Shown here piece after piece: positions 41,936-50,753 of a stretch of 64,000 nucleotides of DNA (its first letter is position 1; every line of letters begins with the position of its first letter). The stretch is taken from contig JADFMN010000004.1 of the NCBI GenBank assembly GCA_022563855.1, forward strand, positions 186,001 to 250,000. Direction: 5' to 3'. Source of the DNA: Armatimonadota bacterium (GTDB lineage: Bacteria; Armatimonadota; Fimbriimonadia; Fimbriimonadales; Fimbriimonadaceae). A program made the translations under genes and the position numbers. The notes under the pieces were generated by a model. That model saw only the letters and a list, made by a program, of their open reading frames with translations. It ran no database searches and was not told the origin of the DNA.

Positions 41936-43063
41936 ATGCAATCAGGCTTAAGCGGACTCCTGAAGATCGTCGATGCGAAGTCGAGGCGGATCAGCAGCTA
42001 CGACCGGAGCGGGGGGAACGCGGACTACATCAAGTTCAAGAAGGGCGAGACAGCTGTGCTCGCCGAGATGGACGGCGCGGGGATCGTCAAGCACATCTGG
42101 GTCACGATCAGCAGCAAGGACGAGATGGCGCGGCGAAACCTCGTGCTGCGCATGTACTGGGACGGGCAGGAGCACCCGAGCGTCGAGGCGCCGATCGGCG
42201 ACTTCTTCGGGCAGGGGTGGGGCATGAAGTACAACTTCATCAGCCTGCCGCTCGCAGCCGCGCCGAAGGAGGGGAACGCGCTCGTCTGCTACTTCTCGAT
42301 GCCGTACGGAAACGGTGCGAAGATCACGGTCGAGAACCAGGGGCCGGAGGACGTCGACGCGTTCTACTACTACATCGACTACGAGGAGCACGCTTCGATC
42401 GGCGACGACGTGCCGCGGTTCTGCGCTTGGTACAACCAGGAGCTGACCACTCCCGAGGGCGGCGTCGAGAACGAGTGGGGCATCTTCGGCGACACTCCGA
42501 AGAACCCATCGGACGCTGCGAACTATCTGTTCTGCGAGTGCGAGGGGACGGGGCACTACGTCGGCGTGAACTACTACGTCCAGAACCCCGGGCCGGTGTG
42601 GTACGGGGAGGGCGACGACATGTTCGTGATCGACGGCGAGTCGTGGCCTTGCTCGTTGCACGGTACCGGGACGGAGGACTACTTCAACCAGTCGTGGTGC
42701 CCCGACGAGCATTACTGCCACCCGTATTTCGGGATCGCCTACGCGCCGGGGCGGGGCAACGACGACCCGCGTTTCGGCTGGATCGGGAAGACGCACAACT
42801 ACCGGTTCCACATCGAGGACCCGGTGCGGTTCCGGTCTTCTTTGAGGGCTTCGATCGAGCACGGCCACGCTAACTGCCTGACTTTGGGTCTGTCTTCTGT
42901 GGCGTACTGGTATCAGACGATGCCTTCGAAGGAGTTTCCTGCTCTTCCGTCTGCAGAAAAGCGCAAGCCACTGCAGGAGGTCGGAGTGGTCGAGGTCCAC
43001 CGGTGGCGCGAGGCCTGGCGGCAGTCGAAGGGCGGCGGCAGCCCGTGGGGCACTGAGAAGTAG
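41936..43063 (+). CDS. GH172 (DUF2961) glycoside hydrolase
   Basis: 375 aa, no signal peptide. Family features are the N-terminal ISSYDRSGGNADY, GAGIVKHIWVTI, PIGDFFGQGWG, YYYIDYEEH and GTGTEDYFNQSWC, the last two holding the acidic residues expected in the active site. Characterised GH172 enzymes act on difructose dianhydride/alpha-fructofuranosides and on D-arabinan (exo-alpha-D-arabinofuranosidase). Presence 5 kb from a DprE1/DprE2-like pair makes a D-arabinose-type substrate an attractive guess, but that is inference. Confidence 0.85.
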   Translation: MQSGLSGLLKIVDAKSRRISSYDRSGGNADYIKFKKGETAVLAEMDGAGIVKHIWVTISSKDEMARRNLVLRMYWDGQEHPSVEAPIGDFFGQGWGMKYNFISLPLAAAPKEGNALVCYFSMPYGNGAKITVENQGPEDVDAFYYYIDYEEHASIGDDVPRFCAWYNQELTTPEGGVENEWGIFGDTPKNPSDAANYLFCECEGTGHYVGVNYYVQNPGPVWYGEGDDMFVIDGESWPCSLHGTGTEDYFNQSWCPDEHYCHPYFGIAYAPGRGNDDPRFGWIGKTHNYRFHIEDPVRFRSSLRASIEHGHANCLTLGLSSVAYWYQTMPSKEFPALPSAEKRKPLQEVGVVEVHRWREAWRQSKGGGSPWGTEK

Positions 43064-43075
43064 GCGTACATGCCC

Positions 43076-43099
43076 CCTCTCCCAATGCATTGGGAGAGG
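43076..43099. repeat. Perfect 24-bp palindrome
   Basis: CCTCTCCCAATG and its exact complement meet without a spacer, 12 bp after the GH172 stop. Related to the C/G-rich dispersed elements. Confidence 0.75.
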
Positions 43100-43125
43100 A
43101 GCGGATTCACATTCCCCCTCCCTAA

Positions 43126-43151
43126 CCCTCCCCCTAGGCCTAGGGGGAGGG
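43126..43151. repeat. Perfect 26-bp palindrome
   Basis: CCCTCCCCCTAGG and its exact complement meet without a spacer. A TCCTTCGATCCGCTCAGG element follows at 43174, with other copies at 44774 and 60876. Confidence 0.75.
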
Positions 43152-43216
43152 GACTTAGACGCCGTGTCGCGGGATCCTTCGATCCGCTCAGGACGACGTG
43201 CCACCCTCCACTCCGC

Positions 43217-44512
43217 CTACTCAGGTTGGTCGAACTTCAAAGTAACCGGGTCGAGATCGGGGGCGGTCACGGTAATACTGAACCCGCCTTCGTACATCAA
43301 GAACTCGAATTCAGCTCCATCAATTAGTTTCGACTGCCACTTCGCGCCGTCGTCCAGCGAGACAGACCCTGTGGCGATTTCGAACGCTTTTTGGTAAAGC
43401 TCGCCGACCATCGCACGCCGAGCTATTAGTCTGTACGGCCCGATAGTAAGCGACGCATCGAACAAGCCGAGATGGTCCATGATTTCGTAAAAACCATAAG
43501 GGAACCCCTGAGCCACCCAATCAGTCGGATGCTCGACGAACTTCGTATATTGCTCGTCGTTCTTCACGTAGTCCTCTACTCTCGAACTGAGCTTTTCATA
43601 AAAGTCACACGCTGCCTGAATACCCAATATCTCGAACTTTCTCGCCGCACTCGCTGACAATGACGAGCCTTCTATTTTCCCCGCTAGAGAGTGCATGTCT
43701 ATGTCGTCAATATTTTTTCTGAACTGGTTCCCATTCTTGTTCTCGTCACTCACCATTCGCATTGAATCCAGAAACAGGACGATCTCTTGCTCGTAAAGCG
43801 TCTTCAGATCGATCGGCTGGAACAAGGCGTCTAAGACAGACTCTAACTGAGACTTGTGATCTTCTGAGATCGCGTGACTACCGTGACGTATCACCTCAGA
43901 TGCGATTGTTTTTTGTGTGCCCAGCCAGGCGATTACGGTCGTCAGACTGCGCTCCGACCCTAAAAGAGCGGATATTCGATTTGCAGAGTTCAAGTCGTCG
44001 ATCGAGCCTGCGACATCGTCGTTAAAGAGCCTATACCGAGCGCGGACGCAAAGGGCGGTTACGGCTTGCTTGCTCGAGCCCAGGTCGGACATCAACATCG
44101 CCACGCCTCGCTCCCAGTCTCGGCCAACAACGTACTTCTCTTTCAACATCAGTAGCTGAACTTGTTGATAGATCGGCTCGAACTGCTGGATCGCGACTGC
44201 TGCGCCTGCCAAGAACTCGTCTCTGTCACTTATCCTCGAAAACTCCGAAGCGGATGGCCAGTTGTCACTGTTCTCATCGTACAGCCGATCTATCTCGTTG
44301 ATTTCGACCCAAGCGTTCTCATCGTCGAGGATCGGGCTCTCGTACAGTTGCTTGGTGTAAATGGGGACTCCGAGCGACTCGGCCCGGGCGAGGGCGGTGG
44401 CGAGCCTTGTTTTATTGCGTTCTTCTTCTTTGAGGTTGCTGAACGCCCACAACCCGACGACGAGAAGTACCGCCGCCAGGAAACCGCCGATGACCCACTT
44501 GCGTGCCCCCAT
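43217..44512 (-). CDS. Membrane-anchored protein of unknown function (paralogue of 19185-20555)
   Basis: 431 aa. One N-terminal membrane segment (about 7-25), then a long helical domain. The segment ALARAESLGVPIYTKQLY...DDENAW parallels the gene at 19185 in the same place, and both end in a short beta hairpin (FEFLMYEGGFSITV here). It is relatively AT-rich. A TATCAT hexamer lies 6 nt before the ATG. No catalytic motif was seen. Confidence 0.6.
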   Translation of the reverse strand: MGARKWVIGGFLAAVLLVVGLWAFSNLKEEERNKTRLATALARAESLGVPIYTKQLYESPILDDENAWVEINEIDRLYDENSDNWPSASEFSRISDRDEFLAGAAVAIQQFEPIYQQVQLLMLKEKYVVGRDWERGVAMLMSDLGSSKQAVTALCVRARYRLFNDDVAGSIDDLNSANRISALLGSERSLTTVIAWLGTQKTIASEVIRHGSHAISEDHKSQLESVLDALFQPIDLKTLYEQEIVLFLDSMRMVSDENKNGNQFRKNIDDIDMHSLAGKIEGSSLSASAARKFEILGIQAACDFYEKLSSRVEDYVKNDEQYTKFVEHPTDWVAQGFPYGFYEIMDHLGLFDASLTIGPYRLIARRAMVGELYQKAFEIATGSVSLDDGAKWQSKLIDGAEFEFLMYEGGFSITVTAPDLDPVTLKFDQPE

Positions 44513-44540
44513 GCTTCGATGATATCAGAAGAAGGTGCGG

Positions 44541-44900
44541 GGTGTCCCAGGTTTAATGTCCCAAGTTTAATGTCCCAAGTCCCGAGGGGAATTGTGGGCG
44601 GCTCGGGAGCTCGGCGGTTCGGGTTGGCTTGGGGCACGCAATTAAGGAGGTCGTTTCCGACAGCTCTTCTCCCGCTCCTGTGGTTTTCGGTAGTTGAGCG
44701 CGTCGGTGAGTGGGAGAGGTTAGGTGAGGGCATCGGAGTGCCTTGGACTAAGAGTCCAAAGGCCTGGATGCGGTCCTTCGATCCGCTCAGGATGACGTCG
44801 GCGCTCCGACGGAGGGTCGTCCTCCTGGGCGACCTCGGCTTTCGCTGGACGGCTAAGATGGCGTTCGGTCAGTTGCAAGCGCGGTGTCGCAGGAGCGCCA
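44541..44900. repeat. Repeat-filled intergenic region
   Basis: The 434-bp gap 44513-44946 contains TTTAATGTCCCAAG short repeats (44541-44586), a TTCGGGTTGG stretch, the TCCTTCGATCCGCTCAGG element (44774), the GTCGTCCTCCTGGGCGACC element (44811-44850) and one copy of a 22-bp GCGCGGTGTCGCAGG repeat (44879-44900) that recurs at 45409-45430. No credible gene. Confidence 0.7.
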
Positions 44901-44935
44901 CCCTCCGATGCGGCAAGGCAAACCCTCCCATATTC

Positions 44936-44941
44936 CATAAT
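44936..44941 (+). promoter_or_regulatory. -10-like hexamer, leaderless SLOG gene
   Basis: CATAAT 5 nt before the ATG at 44947. No Shine-Dalgarno sequence. Confidence 0.45.
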
Positions 44942-44946
44942 CCGGC

Positions 44947-45399
44947 ATGGTCAGGTTGATCGCCGTCGTGGGCGCGGGCGACTGCAGCGCGGAGGAGGCG
45001 AAGATCGCCGAGGAGGTCGGTCGCTTGCTGGCGGAGGCAGGCTACGGCGTTGTCTCGGGTGGCCTCGGAGGCGTGATGGAGGCCGCGTGCAAGGGGTGCA
45101 AGCAGGCCGGAGGGACGACGGTAGGAATCCTTCCCGGAAGCGACCGAAACGAAGCCAATCAGTGGGTAGACATCCGCGTTCCGACCGGAATGGAAGAGGC
45201 GAGGAACGCGCTGGTCGCCAAGGCCGGCGAGGCGATGATCGCGGTCGGCGGCGAGTACGGAACGCTGAGCGAGATCGCGTTCGCTCTGAAGCTCGGCAAG
45301 ACCGTCGTCGGCCTGGGATCGTGGGATCTCGGATCGGATCGGATCGTGCAGGCAAGCAGCGCGGTCGAGGCGGTCAAGACAGCACTGGCCAGCCGGTAG
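44947..45399 (+). CDS. SLOG/TIGR00725-like nucleotide-binding protein
   Basis: 150 aa. A Rossmann-like fold with IAVVGAGDCSAEEAKIAEEV, VVSGGLGGVMEAACKGC, TVGILPG and the MIAVGGEYGTLSEIAFA segment matches small SLOG/LOG-like proteins of the TIGR00725 group. LOG proteins release cytokinin bases from nucleotides, and SLOG domains bind nucleotide ligands in several systems. The role of this group is not established. A 22-bp direct repeat (GCGCGGTGTCGCAGG...) borders it on both sides, 530 bp apart. Confidence 0.8.
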   Translation: MVRLIAVVGAGDCSAEEAKIAEEVGRLLAEAGYGVVSGGLGGVMEAACKGCKQAGGTTVGILPGSDRNEANQWVDIRVPTGMEEARNALVAKAGEAMIAVGGEYGTLSEIAFALKLGKTVVGLGSWDLGSDRIVQASSAVEAVKTALASR

Positions 45400-45778
45400 C
45401 AACAGCGTGCGCGGTGTCGCAGGAACGCCATCGTCCATGTCGTCTCTGGGAGGGCGAGCGTCCTCGCGAGCCGCGCGGATGCTCACGGGCTATCGCGCCG
45501 TTCGCCGGCATCGACAGAGCGACGCCCTCCATTGATTGCGATAGGTGCGCTGGCTATAGCCTGCCGAGCAAACCGGCTCCTTCGATCCTTCTACAAGCTC
45601 AGGACAGGCTGAGCTCAGGAGAAGTCGCTGCAGTCGCAAAAACTCGGACAAACCCTCATGGCATGACCGTGGCACACGGGGATCGGTTCGGAGGTTCGGG
45701 GGTTCGGTGATTGAGGAGTTGAAATCTGAAATCTAAGATCTGAGAACTGAAAACTGACTATGGCACACGACGCGACGG
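45400..45778. repeat. Repeat-filled intergenic region
   Basis: The gap contains the second 22-bp GCGCGGTGTCGCAGG copy (45409-45430), a CTTCTACAAGCTCAGGACAG REP-like stretch (45588), GACCGTGGCACACG (45665), GGTTCGG repeats (45680-45710) and AAATCTGAAATCTAAGATCT / GAACTGAAAACTGA stretches (45722-45758). No credible gene. Confidence 0.7.
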
Positions 45779-46012
45779 TCACACCGCCTGATCCAGCGCC
45801 GCCATGATGCGGGCTAGTAAACCTGCTGGGAGATCGACGATCGCCAGTTTGCTTCGCACACAGTCCAGGTACTCGCGCTCGGTCGCGAACGCACGCGAGC
45901 AGGGGTCGCAGTTTGCAAGATGTTGACCGACAACGACCATCTCTTCAGCGGAGAGCTCGTTATCCAGATAGCTCATCAGTCGAGCCCTGATCTGCTGGCA
46001 GTCTGCGATCAT
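45779..46012 (-). CDS. Stand-alone zf-HC2 anti-sigma-like protein
   Basis: 77 aa. C5 near the N-terminus, then YLDNELSAEE and H31-x3-C35-x2-C38 (HLANCDPC) make a complete zinc-binding anti-sigma (ZAS) domain, with a helical tail but no membrane segment. Such small proteins hold an ECF sigma factor in the cytosol. No sigma gene is next to it; the nearest divergent genes are for copper handling, so a metal-stress regulon is possible but unproven. Confidence 0.8.
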   Translation of the reverse strand: MIADCQQIRARLMSYLDNELSAEEMVVVGQHLANCDPCSRAFATEREYLDCVRSKLAIVDLPAGLLARIMAALDQAV

Positions 46013-46119
46013 TCCGAGAGCAAAAAGGACTGGGCCATACCGATTAGTTCCCGGGAAGAGGGCCGTTAGGCTGCATCAGGGAGTCAAAATAGGTGTGTGC
46101 GGATTGTGAATAGTAGGTT

Positions 46120-46512
46120 ATGGACGTACCTGAGGTAGTGGTTTTGGCGATGGGCGGCCTAGCGGTCGCTGGGATCGTCTGGTACTTCTTTCTTGGTGAA
46201 AAGACCAAGAGCACGGCGGTGGTCGCCGCAGCAGGCTACCAGGAAGCCACGGTCACGATTAGCGGTGGCTACGACCCGGCGGTCATCGAATTCGAGGCTG
46301 GCACTCCGGCTAGGCTTCACTTCTTCCGCGACGAAGATGACTCGTGTTCTGAGCAGGTTTTGATACCTAAATATGGACTTAGCCGATTCTTGCCGCCACA
46401 CGAGACCACAACGATCGAGTTCGTTCCCGACGAGGTCGGGCGGTTTCCGTTCCACTGCGGCATGAACATGATGCGGGGCGAAATCGTAGTTAGAGGCAGG
46501 GACGATGGCTGA
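46120..46512 (+). CDS. Membrane-anchored cupredoxin-like protein
   Basis: 130 aa. One N-terminal membrane segment (about 6-23) is followed by a cupredoxin domain with Cys in DSCSEQV and the C-terminal [12 protein letters not shown] loop that usually holds the copper ligands (Cys, His, Met). The gene overlaps copA by 8 bp, so the two are translated together. It likely holds or passes copper at the outer face of the membrane, delivering to or receiving from the exporter. Confidence 0.85.
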   Translation: MDVPEVVVLAMGGLAVAGIVWYFFLGEKTKSTAVVAAAGYQEATVTISGGYDPAVIEFEAGTPARLHFFRDEDDSCSEQVLIPKYGLSRFLPPHETTTIEFVPDEVGRFPFHCGMNMMRGEIVVRGRDDG

Positions 46513-48943
46513 GAGCCAGCAGAAGATCAGCCTGCCGGTGACCGGCATGTCTTGCGCGGCGTGCGCCAGTCGGACCGAGAAGAACTTGAGGCGCGCGGCA
46601 GGCGTTTCCGACGCGAGCGTCAATTTTGCCACTAAGAACGCGACGGTCTCTTACGATCCGGGTGTGACGAGCACGCAGCAGATCGTAGATGCGATCAGGA
46701 CGACCGGTTTCGATACCGCCGGAATAAAACAGGGCGAGATCGCAGCGAGCGATGCGGGAGCGGTGGAGGCCGTTCGAGCGATCCCCGGAGTGTTGGCGGC
46801 GAGCCAGGCGAACGGCTTCGTGTCGGTCGAATACCTCGGGCCAGTGATCGGCATCGACGAAATCACATCGGTTCTGCAGCGCAAAGGCATTGACGCAACT
46901 GCGGACGACGAGGCCGACGACGAAGACTGGGAGCAGAAGGCGAGGGCCGCCGAAATCGCGGACCTCAAGGGCCGTCTTTTGGTCGCGGCGATGTTGGGGA
47001 TTCCCGTCTTGCTCATCGCGATGTTGCCGCACGTGTTGCCAGAGACGATGCTGCTGCACAACCTCCTCGAGGACGTGGGATTCGACTGGATACAACTCGT
47101 GTTCACGCTGCCGATTCTCGTCTACTCGGGCAAGTCGTTCTTCGTGGGGGCTTGGAAGTCGTTCATGCACCGTGCCGCGGACATGAACACGCTCGTGGCG
47201 CTCGGCACTGGCGCAGCGTTCGTTTACAGCGCCGCTGCAGTTGTGTTCCCGTATGCGGTCGACCCTATCACCGGGCGAGCACCGGTTTACTTCGAAGCGG
47301 CTGCGGTGATCATCGCACTCGTTCTGTTAGGGCGATTGATGGAGGTCAAGGCCAAGTCGCAGACAGGCGAGTCGATCAGAGCGTTGATGGGCCTGCAGGC
47401 CGTGACAGCGCGAGTCGTGCGAGACGGTGAGACAAGAGATGTCCCGATCGATCAAGTGCGGCTCAGCGAGTCGGTCATCGTGCGGCCTGGTGAACGGATT
47501 GCAGTAGATGGAGTCATCACAGAGGGTACGACGGCAGTCGACGAGTCGATGCTGACCGGCGAGAGCATGCCTGTCAGCAAGGTCGTGGGCGACAGCGTGT
47601 TCGGCGCGACGGTCAACGGCACCGGCTCGATCACGGTCGAGGTCACCAAGATCGGTCGCGACACTGCGTTGCAGCGGATCATCAAGCTGGTGCAGGACGC
47701 CCAGGGCAGCAAGGCGCCGATCCAGAGGCTTGCGGACGTCATCAGCGGCGTGTTCGTGCCGATCGTGATGATCGTCGCAGTGGTCACGTTTGCCGTATGG
47801 TTTGTTTCAGCGCCCACGGACGTCAGGCTCAGCCAGGCGCTCGTCGCCTCAGTTGCAGTGCTGATCATTGCGTGCCCTTGCGCGCTCGGCCTTGCGACGC
47901 CGACCGCGATCATGGTCGGGACTGGAAGAGCCGCACGGATGGGCGTGCTCATCAAGGGCGGCGAGAGTTTGGAGACTGCCCAGGGCATCAGCGTCGTTAT
48001 TCTCGACAAGACCGGCACGATCACGGCGGGCAAGCCGACGTTGACGGCAGTGGTGCCGACAAACCGTTGGAGCGAGGAAGACCTGCTTGCGATGGTCGCG
48101 TCCGCCGAAGCAAAGTCGGAGCACCCGCTCGGCCAGGCGATCGTCGACGGCGCGATGGAGCGAGGGATTCAGCTGAAGAACGCTACGGACTTTCAGTCGA
48201 TTACCGGTCGCGGCTTGAGCGCGATGGTCGATGGTTGCGAAGTCTTGGCCGGAAACAAACTGTTGATGAGCGAGCGCGGCATCGACACGTCGGCGCTCGA
48301 CGCTCAGATGGCAGAGCTGGCAGGCCGAGCCGAGACGCCGATGCTCGTCGCACTGGCGGGCGAGCTTGCGGGGCTCGTCTCTGTCACGGACCCGATCAAG
48401 AAGGGTTCCAAGAGCGCGATCCAAGAATTGAAGGACATGGGCGTGGCCGTCGTGATGATCACGGGCGACAACCAGCGCACTGCCGACGCCGTCGCGCGAG
48501 AAGCGGGCATCGACCGCGTGCTCGCCGAGGTGCTGCCAGAGCACAAGGCCCGCGAGGTCAAGAAGCTGCAAGGCGAAGGACGCATTGTGGCGATGGTCGG
48601 CGACGGCATCAACGATGCTCCCGCCTTGGCGCAGGCGGACGTCGGCATCGCGATCGGGACGGGCACCGACGTCGCGATGGAGGCCAGCGACATCACCCTG
48701 ATGCGCAGCGATCTGCACGGCGTCGTTCAGGCGATCCGCCTTTCGCGCGGGACGATGCGCACGATCAAACAGAATCTGTTCTTCGCGTTCTTCTATAACA
48801 CGCTGGGAATTCCCCTTGCTGCGGGAGTTCTGTATCCGGTGTTCGGAATGCTGCTTTCGCCGATCTTCGCAAGCGCCGCGATGGCGCTGAGCAGCGTGTC
48901 GGTCGTGACGAACAGTCTGCGCCTCCGCAAGTCACGGCTGTAG
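46505..48943 (+). CDS. copA: Copper-exporting P1B-type ATPase
   Basis: 812 aa. N-terminal HMA domain with GMSCAAC (C17, C20); a second HMA-like domain (about 80-135) keeps the fold pattern but lacks the Cys pair. The transmembrane copper site is CPC (457-459) in [11 protein letters not shown], followed by the phosphorylated Asp (about 501) in [21 protein letters not shown] and [11 protein letters not shown], and the terminal TM pair with [11 protein letters not shown] and [15 protein letters not shown]. It pumps Cu(I) out of the cytosol. It is coupled to the cupredoxin gene. Confidence 0.95.
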   Translation: MAESQQKISLPVTGMSCAACASRTEKNLRRAAGVSDASVNFATKNATVSYDPGVTSTQQIVDAIRTTGFDTAGIKQGEIAASDAGAVEAVRAIPGVLAASQANGFVSVEYLGPVIGIDEITSVLQRKGIDATADDEADDEDWEQKARAAEIADLKGRLLVAAMLGIPVLLIAMLPHVLPETMLLHNLLEDVGFDWIQLVFTLPILVYSGKSFFVGAWKSFMHRAADMNTLVALGTGAAFVYSAAAVVFPYAVDPITGRAPVYFEAAAVIIALVLLGRLMEVKAKSQTGESIRALMGLQAVTARVVRDGETRDVPIDQVRLSESVIVRPGERIAVDGVITEGTTAVDESMLTGESMPVSKVVGDSVFGATVNGTGSITVEVTKIGRDTALQRIIKLVQDAQGSKAPIQRLADVISGVFVPIVMIVAVVTFAVWFVSAPTDVRLSQALVASVAVLIIACPCALGLATPTAIMVGTGRAARMGVLIKGGESLETAQGISVVILDKTGTITAGKPTLTAVVPTNRWSEEDLLAMVASAEAKSEHPLGQAIVDGAMERGIQLKNATDFQSITGRGLSAMVDGCEVLAGNKLLMSERGIDTSALDAQMAELAGRAETPMLVALAGELAGLVSVTDPIKKGSKSAIQELKDMGVAVVMITGDNQRTADAVAREAGIDRVLAEVLPEHKAREVKKLQGEGRIVAMVGDGINDAPALAQADVGIAIGTGTDVAMEASDITLMRSDLHGVVQAIRLSRGTMRTIKQNLFFAFFYNTLGIPLAAGVLYPVFGMLLSPIFASAAMALSSVSVVTNSLRLRKSRL

Positions 48944-48948
48944 GCCGG

Positions 48949-48954
48949 TATATT
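48949..48954 (+). promoter_or_regulatory. -10-like hexamer, leaderless 5'-nucleotidase gene
   Basis: TATATT 10 nt before the ATG at 48965. No Shine-Dalgarno sequence. Confidence 0.45.
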
Positions 48955-48964
48955 AACGGTCACC

Positions 48965-50608
48965 ATGTTCGCACGCCGTGTGACGTTCTCTCTGGCGCTG
49001 TTCTTGGGCCTCTTTGGGCAATGCCTCGCTCAAGGTTTTTCGCTAACGATCTTGCACACGAACGACATGCACGCGCACATGGATGCAACGCGCCTTAACG
49101 GCGTCATGTACGGCGGCTATGCGCGCCAGGCGACGTTGGTCAAGCGTATAAGAAGCAAGGTTGGCAATGTATTGCTGCTGAATGGCGGTGATACGTTTCA
49201 AGGGACGATCTACTTCAACGCGTACGAGGGCCTGAGTGACCTGGCATTCATGAACTACGTCGGCTACGACGCTATGGCGGCGGGCAACCATGAGTTCGAT
49301 CGCGGCCCGTCGGTGCTCGCTGCGTTTATCAGATTGATGAACTTTCCGATGCTGGCCGCGAACATAAACATCAGCCGCGACGAGCACCTGCGCGGGCTCA
49401 TCGGCAAGTCGACGACGATAAAAGTCGGCGGTCAGACGATCGGGATCGTTGGAGCGGTCACTCCGTCTTTGCACGCGATCAGTTCGCCGGGAGAGGACGT
49501 CAAAATGCTCGACATCCTCGCTTCGACGCAAGCTGAGATCGATAGGCTGCGCGCGGACGGCATCAACAAGATCGTGATGGTGTCGCACGTCGGCTACAGC
49601 TCGGAGGTCTGGCTGGCGCAGCAGCTCAAGGGCATCGACGTGATCGTCGGCGGACACTCCCACACGCTGCTCGGATCGATGGACGGATCGTCCGAGGGCG
49701 CGCGCCCGTATCCAACCCGCGTTACGAACGCCGAAGGCGACACGGCGCTGGTCGTACAGGCTTACCAGTGGGGGATGATCTTGGGGCGGCTCAACGTCGA
49801 GTTTGACAAGGAGGGCCGAGTCACCAGCTGGAGCGGGGGACCGATCCCGATCACCGAGGATATCCCTGAAGACCCGGTCGCCAAGTCGATGATCGCCGCG
49901 TTCACCAAACCGGTCGAGGAGTTGAAGAACCGCATCGTCGGGGAGACGACCGTGACGCTGGATCGCGACGGCCAGTCCGTCAAGGGGTCTGTCATGTCGG
50001 AGCTGGTCGCCGACTCACAGTACGAAGCGACCAAGAGCATGGGCGTCGTCGCCGCGTTCATAAACTCCGGCGGTGTGAGAACGGCGCTCGAGCCTGGGGG
50101 TATCTCTTACGGCGATGCGATAACCGTTCAGCCGTTCAACAACACGCTGGTCGTGATCGAGCTGACCGGGGCGGAGATCAAGGCGTCGCTCGAGCACGGA
50201 GTCGGCAACGGAGCAGGTGGGCACGGCGGCTTCCTCACGCCGTCTACCGGCACGAGCTACACAGTCGACCACTCGCAGCCCCTTGGCCAGCGAATATCCA
50301 GAATCATCATTGGCGGCGAAGCGCTCGATCTCAACAAGAGCTACAAGGTTGCGATCAACAACTTCACGGTTGGCGGGGGCGATGCGCACGAAGTGCTGAA
50401 GAACGCCAAAGGGCAGCGGTTCGACACAGGCCTGCTCGACATCGACGCACTGGTCGAGTACATCAGAAATCACTCGCCGCTCGACCGCGGACCGGCGAGC
50501 CGAGTCACGATCAAGACGAGCGCTGGCGCTGAAACGTGTGGCGATGATCTCGCGTTTCAAGTCCCGATCTCCTGCGCATCTGGCGGAGCCTTGCGCCGGC
50601 CAGCATAG
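48965..50608 (+). CDS. Secreted 5'-nucleotidase (UshA-like)
   Basis: 547 aa with a signal peptide (cleavage near CLAQG). The metallophosphatase half has HTNDMHAHMD, NGGDTFQGT, GNHEFDRG, VSHVG and GGHSHT, the five metal-site motifs. The C-terminal substrate-binding half has FINSGGVRTALEPG and TVQPFNNTLVV. Such enzymes take phosphate from nucleotides or UDP-sugars in the periplasm. The C-terminus has two Cys that may form a disulfide. Confidence 0.92.
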   Translation: MFARRVTFSLALFLGLFGQCLAQGFSLTILHTNDMHAHMDATRLNGVMYGGYARQATLVKRIRSKVGNVLLLNGGDTFQGTIYFNAYEGLSDLAFMNYVGYDAMAAGNHEFDRGPSVLAAFIRLMNFPMLAANINISRDEHLRGLIGKSTTIKVGGQTIGIVGAVTPSLHAISSPGEDVKMLDILASTQAEIDRLRADGINKIVMVSHVGYSSEVWLAQQLKGIDVIVGGHSHTLLGSMDGSSEGARPYPTRVTNAEGDTALVVQAYQWGMILGRLNVEFDKEGRVTSWSGGPIPITEDIPEDPVAKSMIAAFTKPVEELKNRIVGETTVTLDRDGQSVKGSVMSELVADSQYEATKSMGVVAAFINSGGVRTALEPGGISYGDAITVQPFNNTLVVIELTGAEIKASLEHGVGNGAGGHGGFLTPSTGTSYTVDHSQPLGQRISRIIIGGEALDLNKSYKVAINNFTVGGGDAHEVLKNAKGQRFDTGLLDIDALVEYIRNHSPLDRGPASRVTIKTSAGAETCGDDLAFQVPISCASGGALRRPA

Positions 50609-50753
50609 CAGCGCGCACAAATGCGTCGACCGCTCCACCGTCGTCTGGTTGCCGTCTGCCTTCGGCGTCAGCGCGAGGACAATCGGCGACTAGTTGGCGA
50701 CAACCTGGCGACCACCAGACGCCGCTCCTCCCGAAACGGGTAAGACTGTCGGC

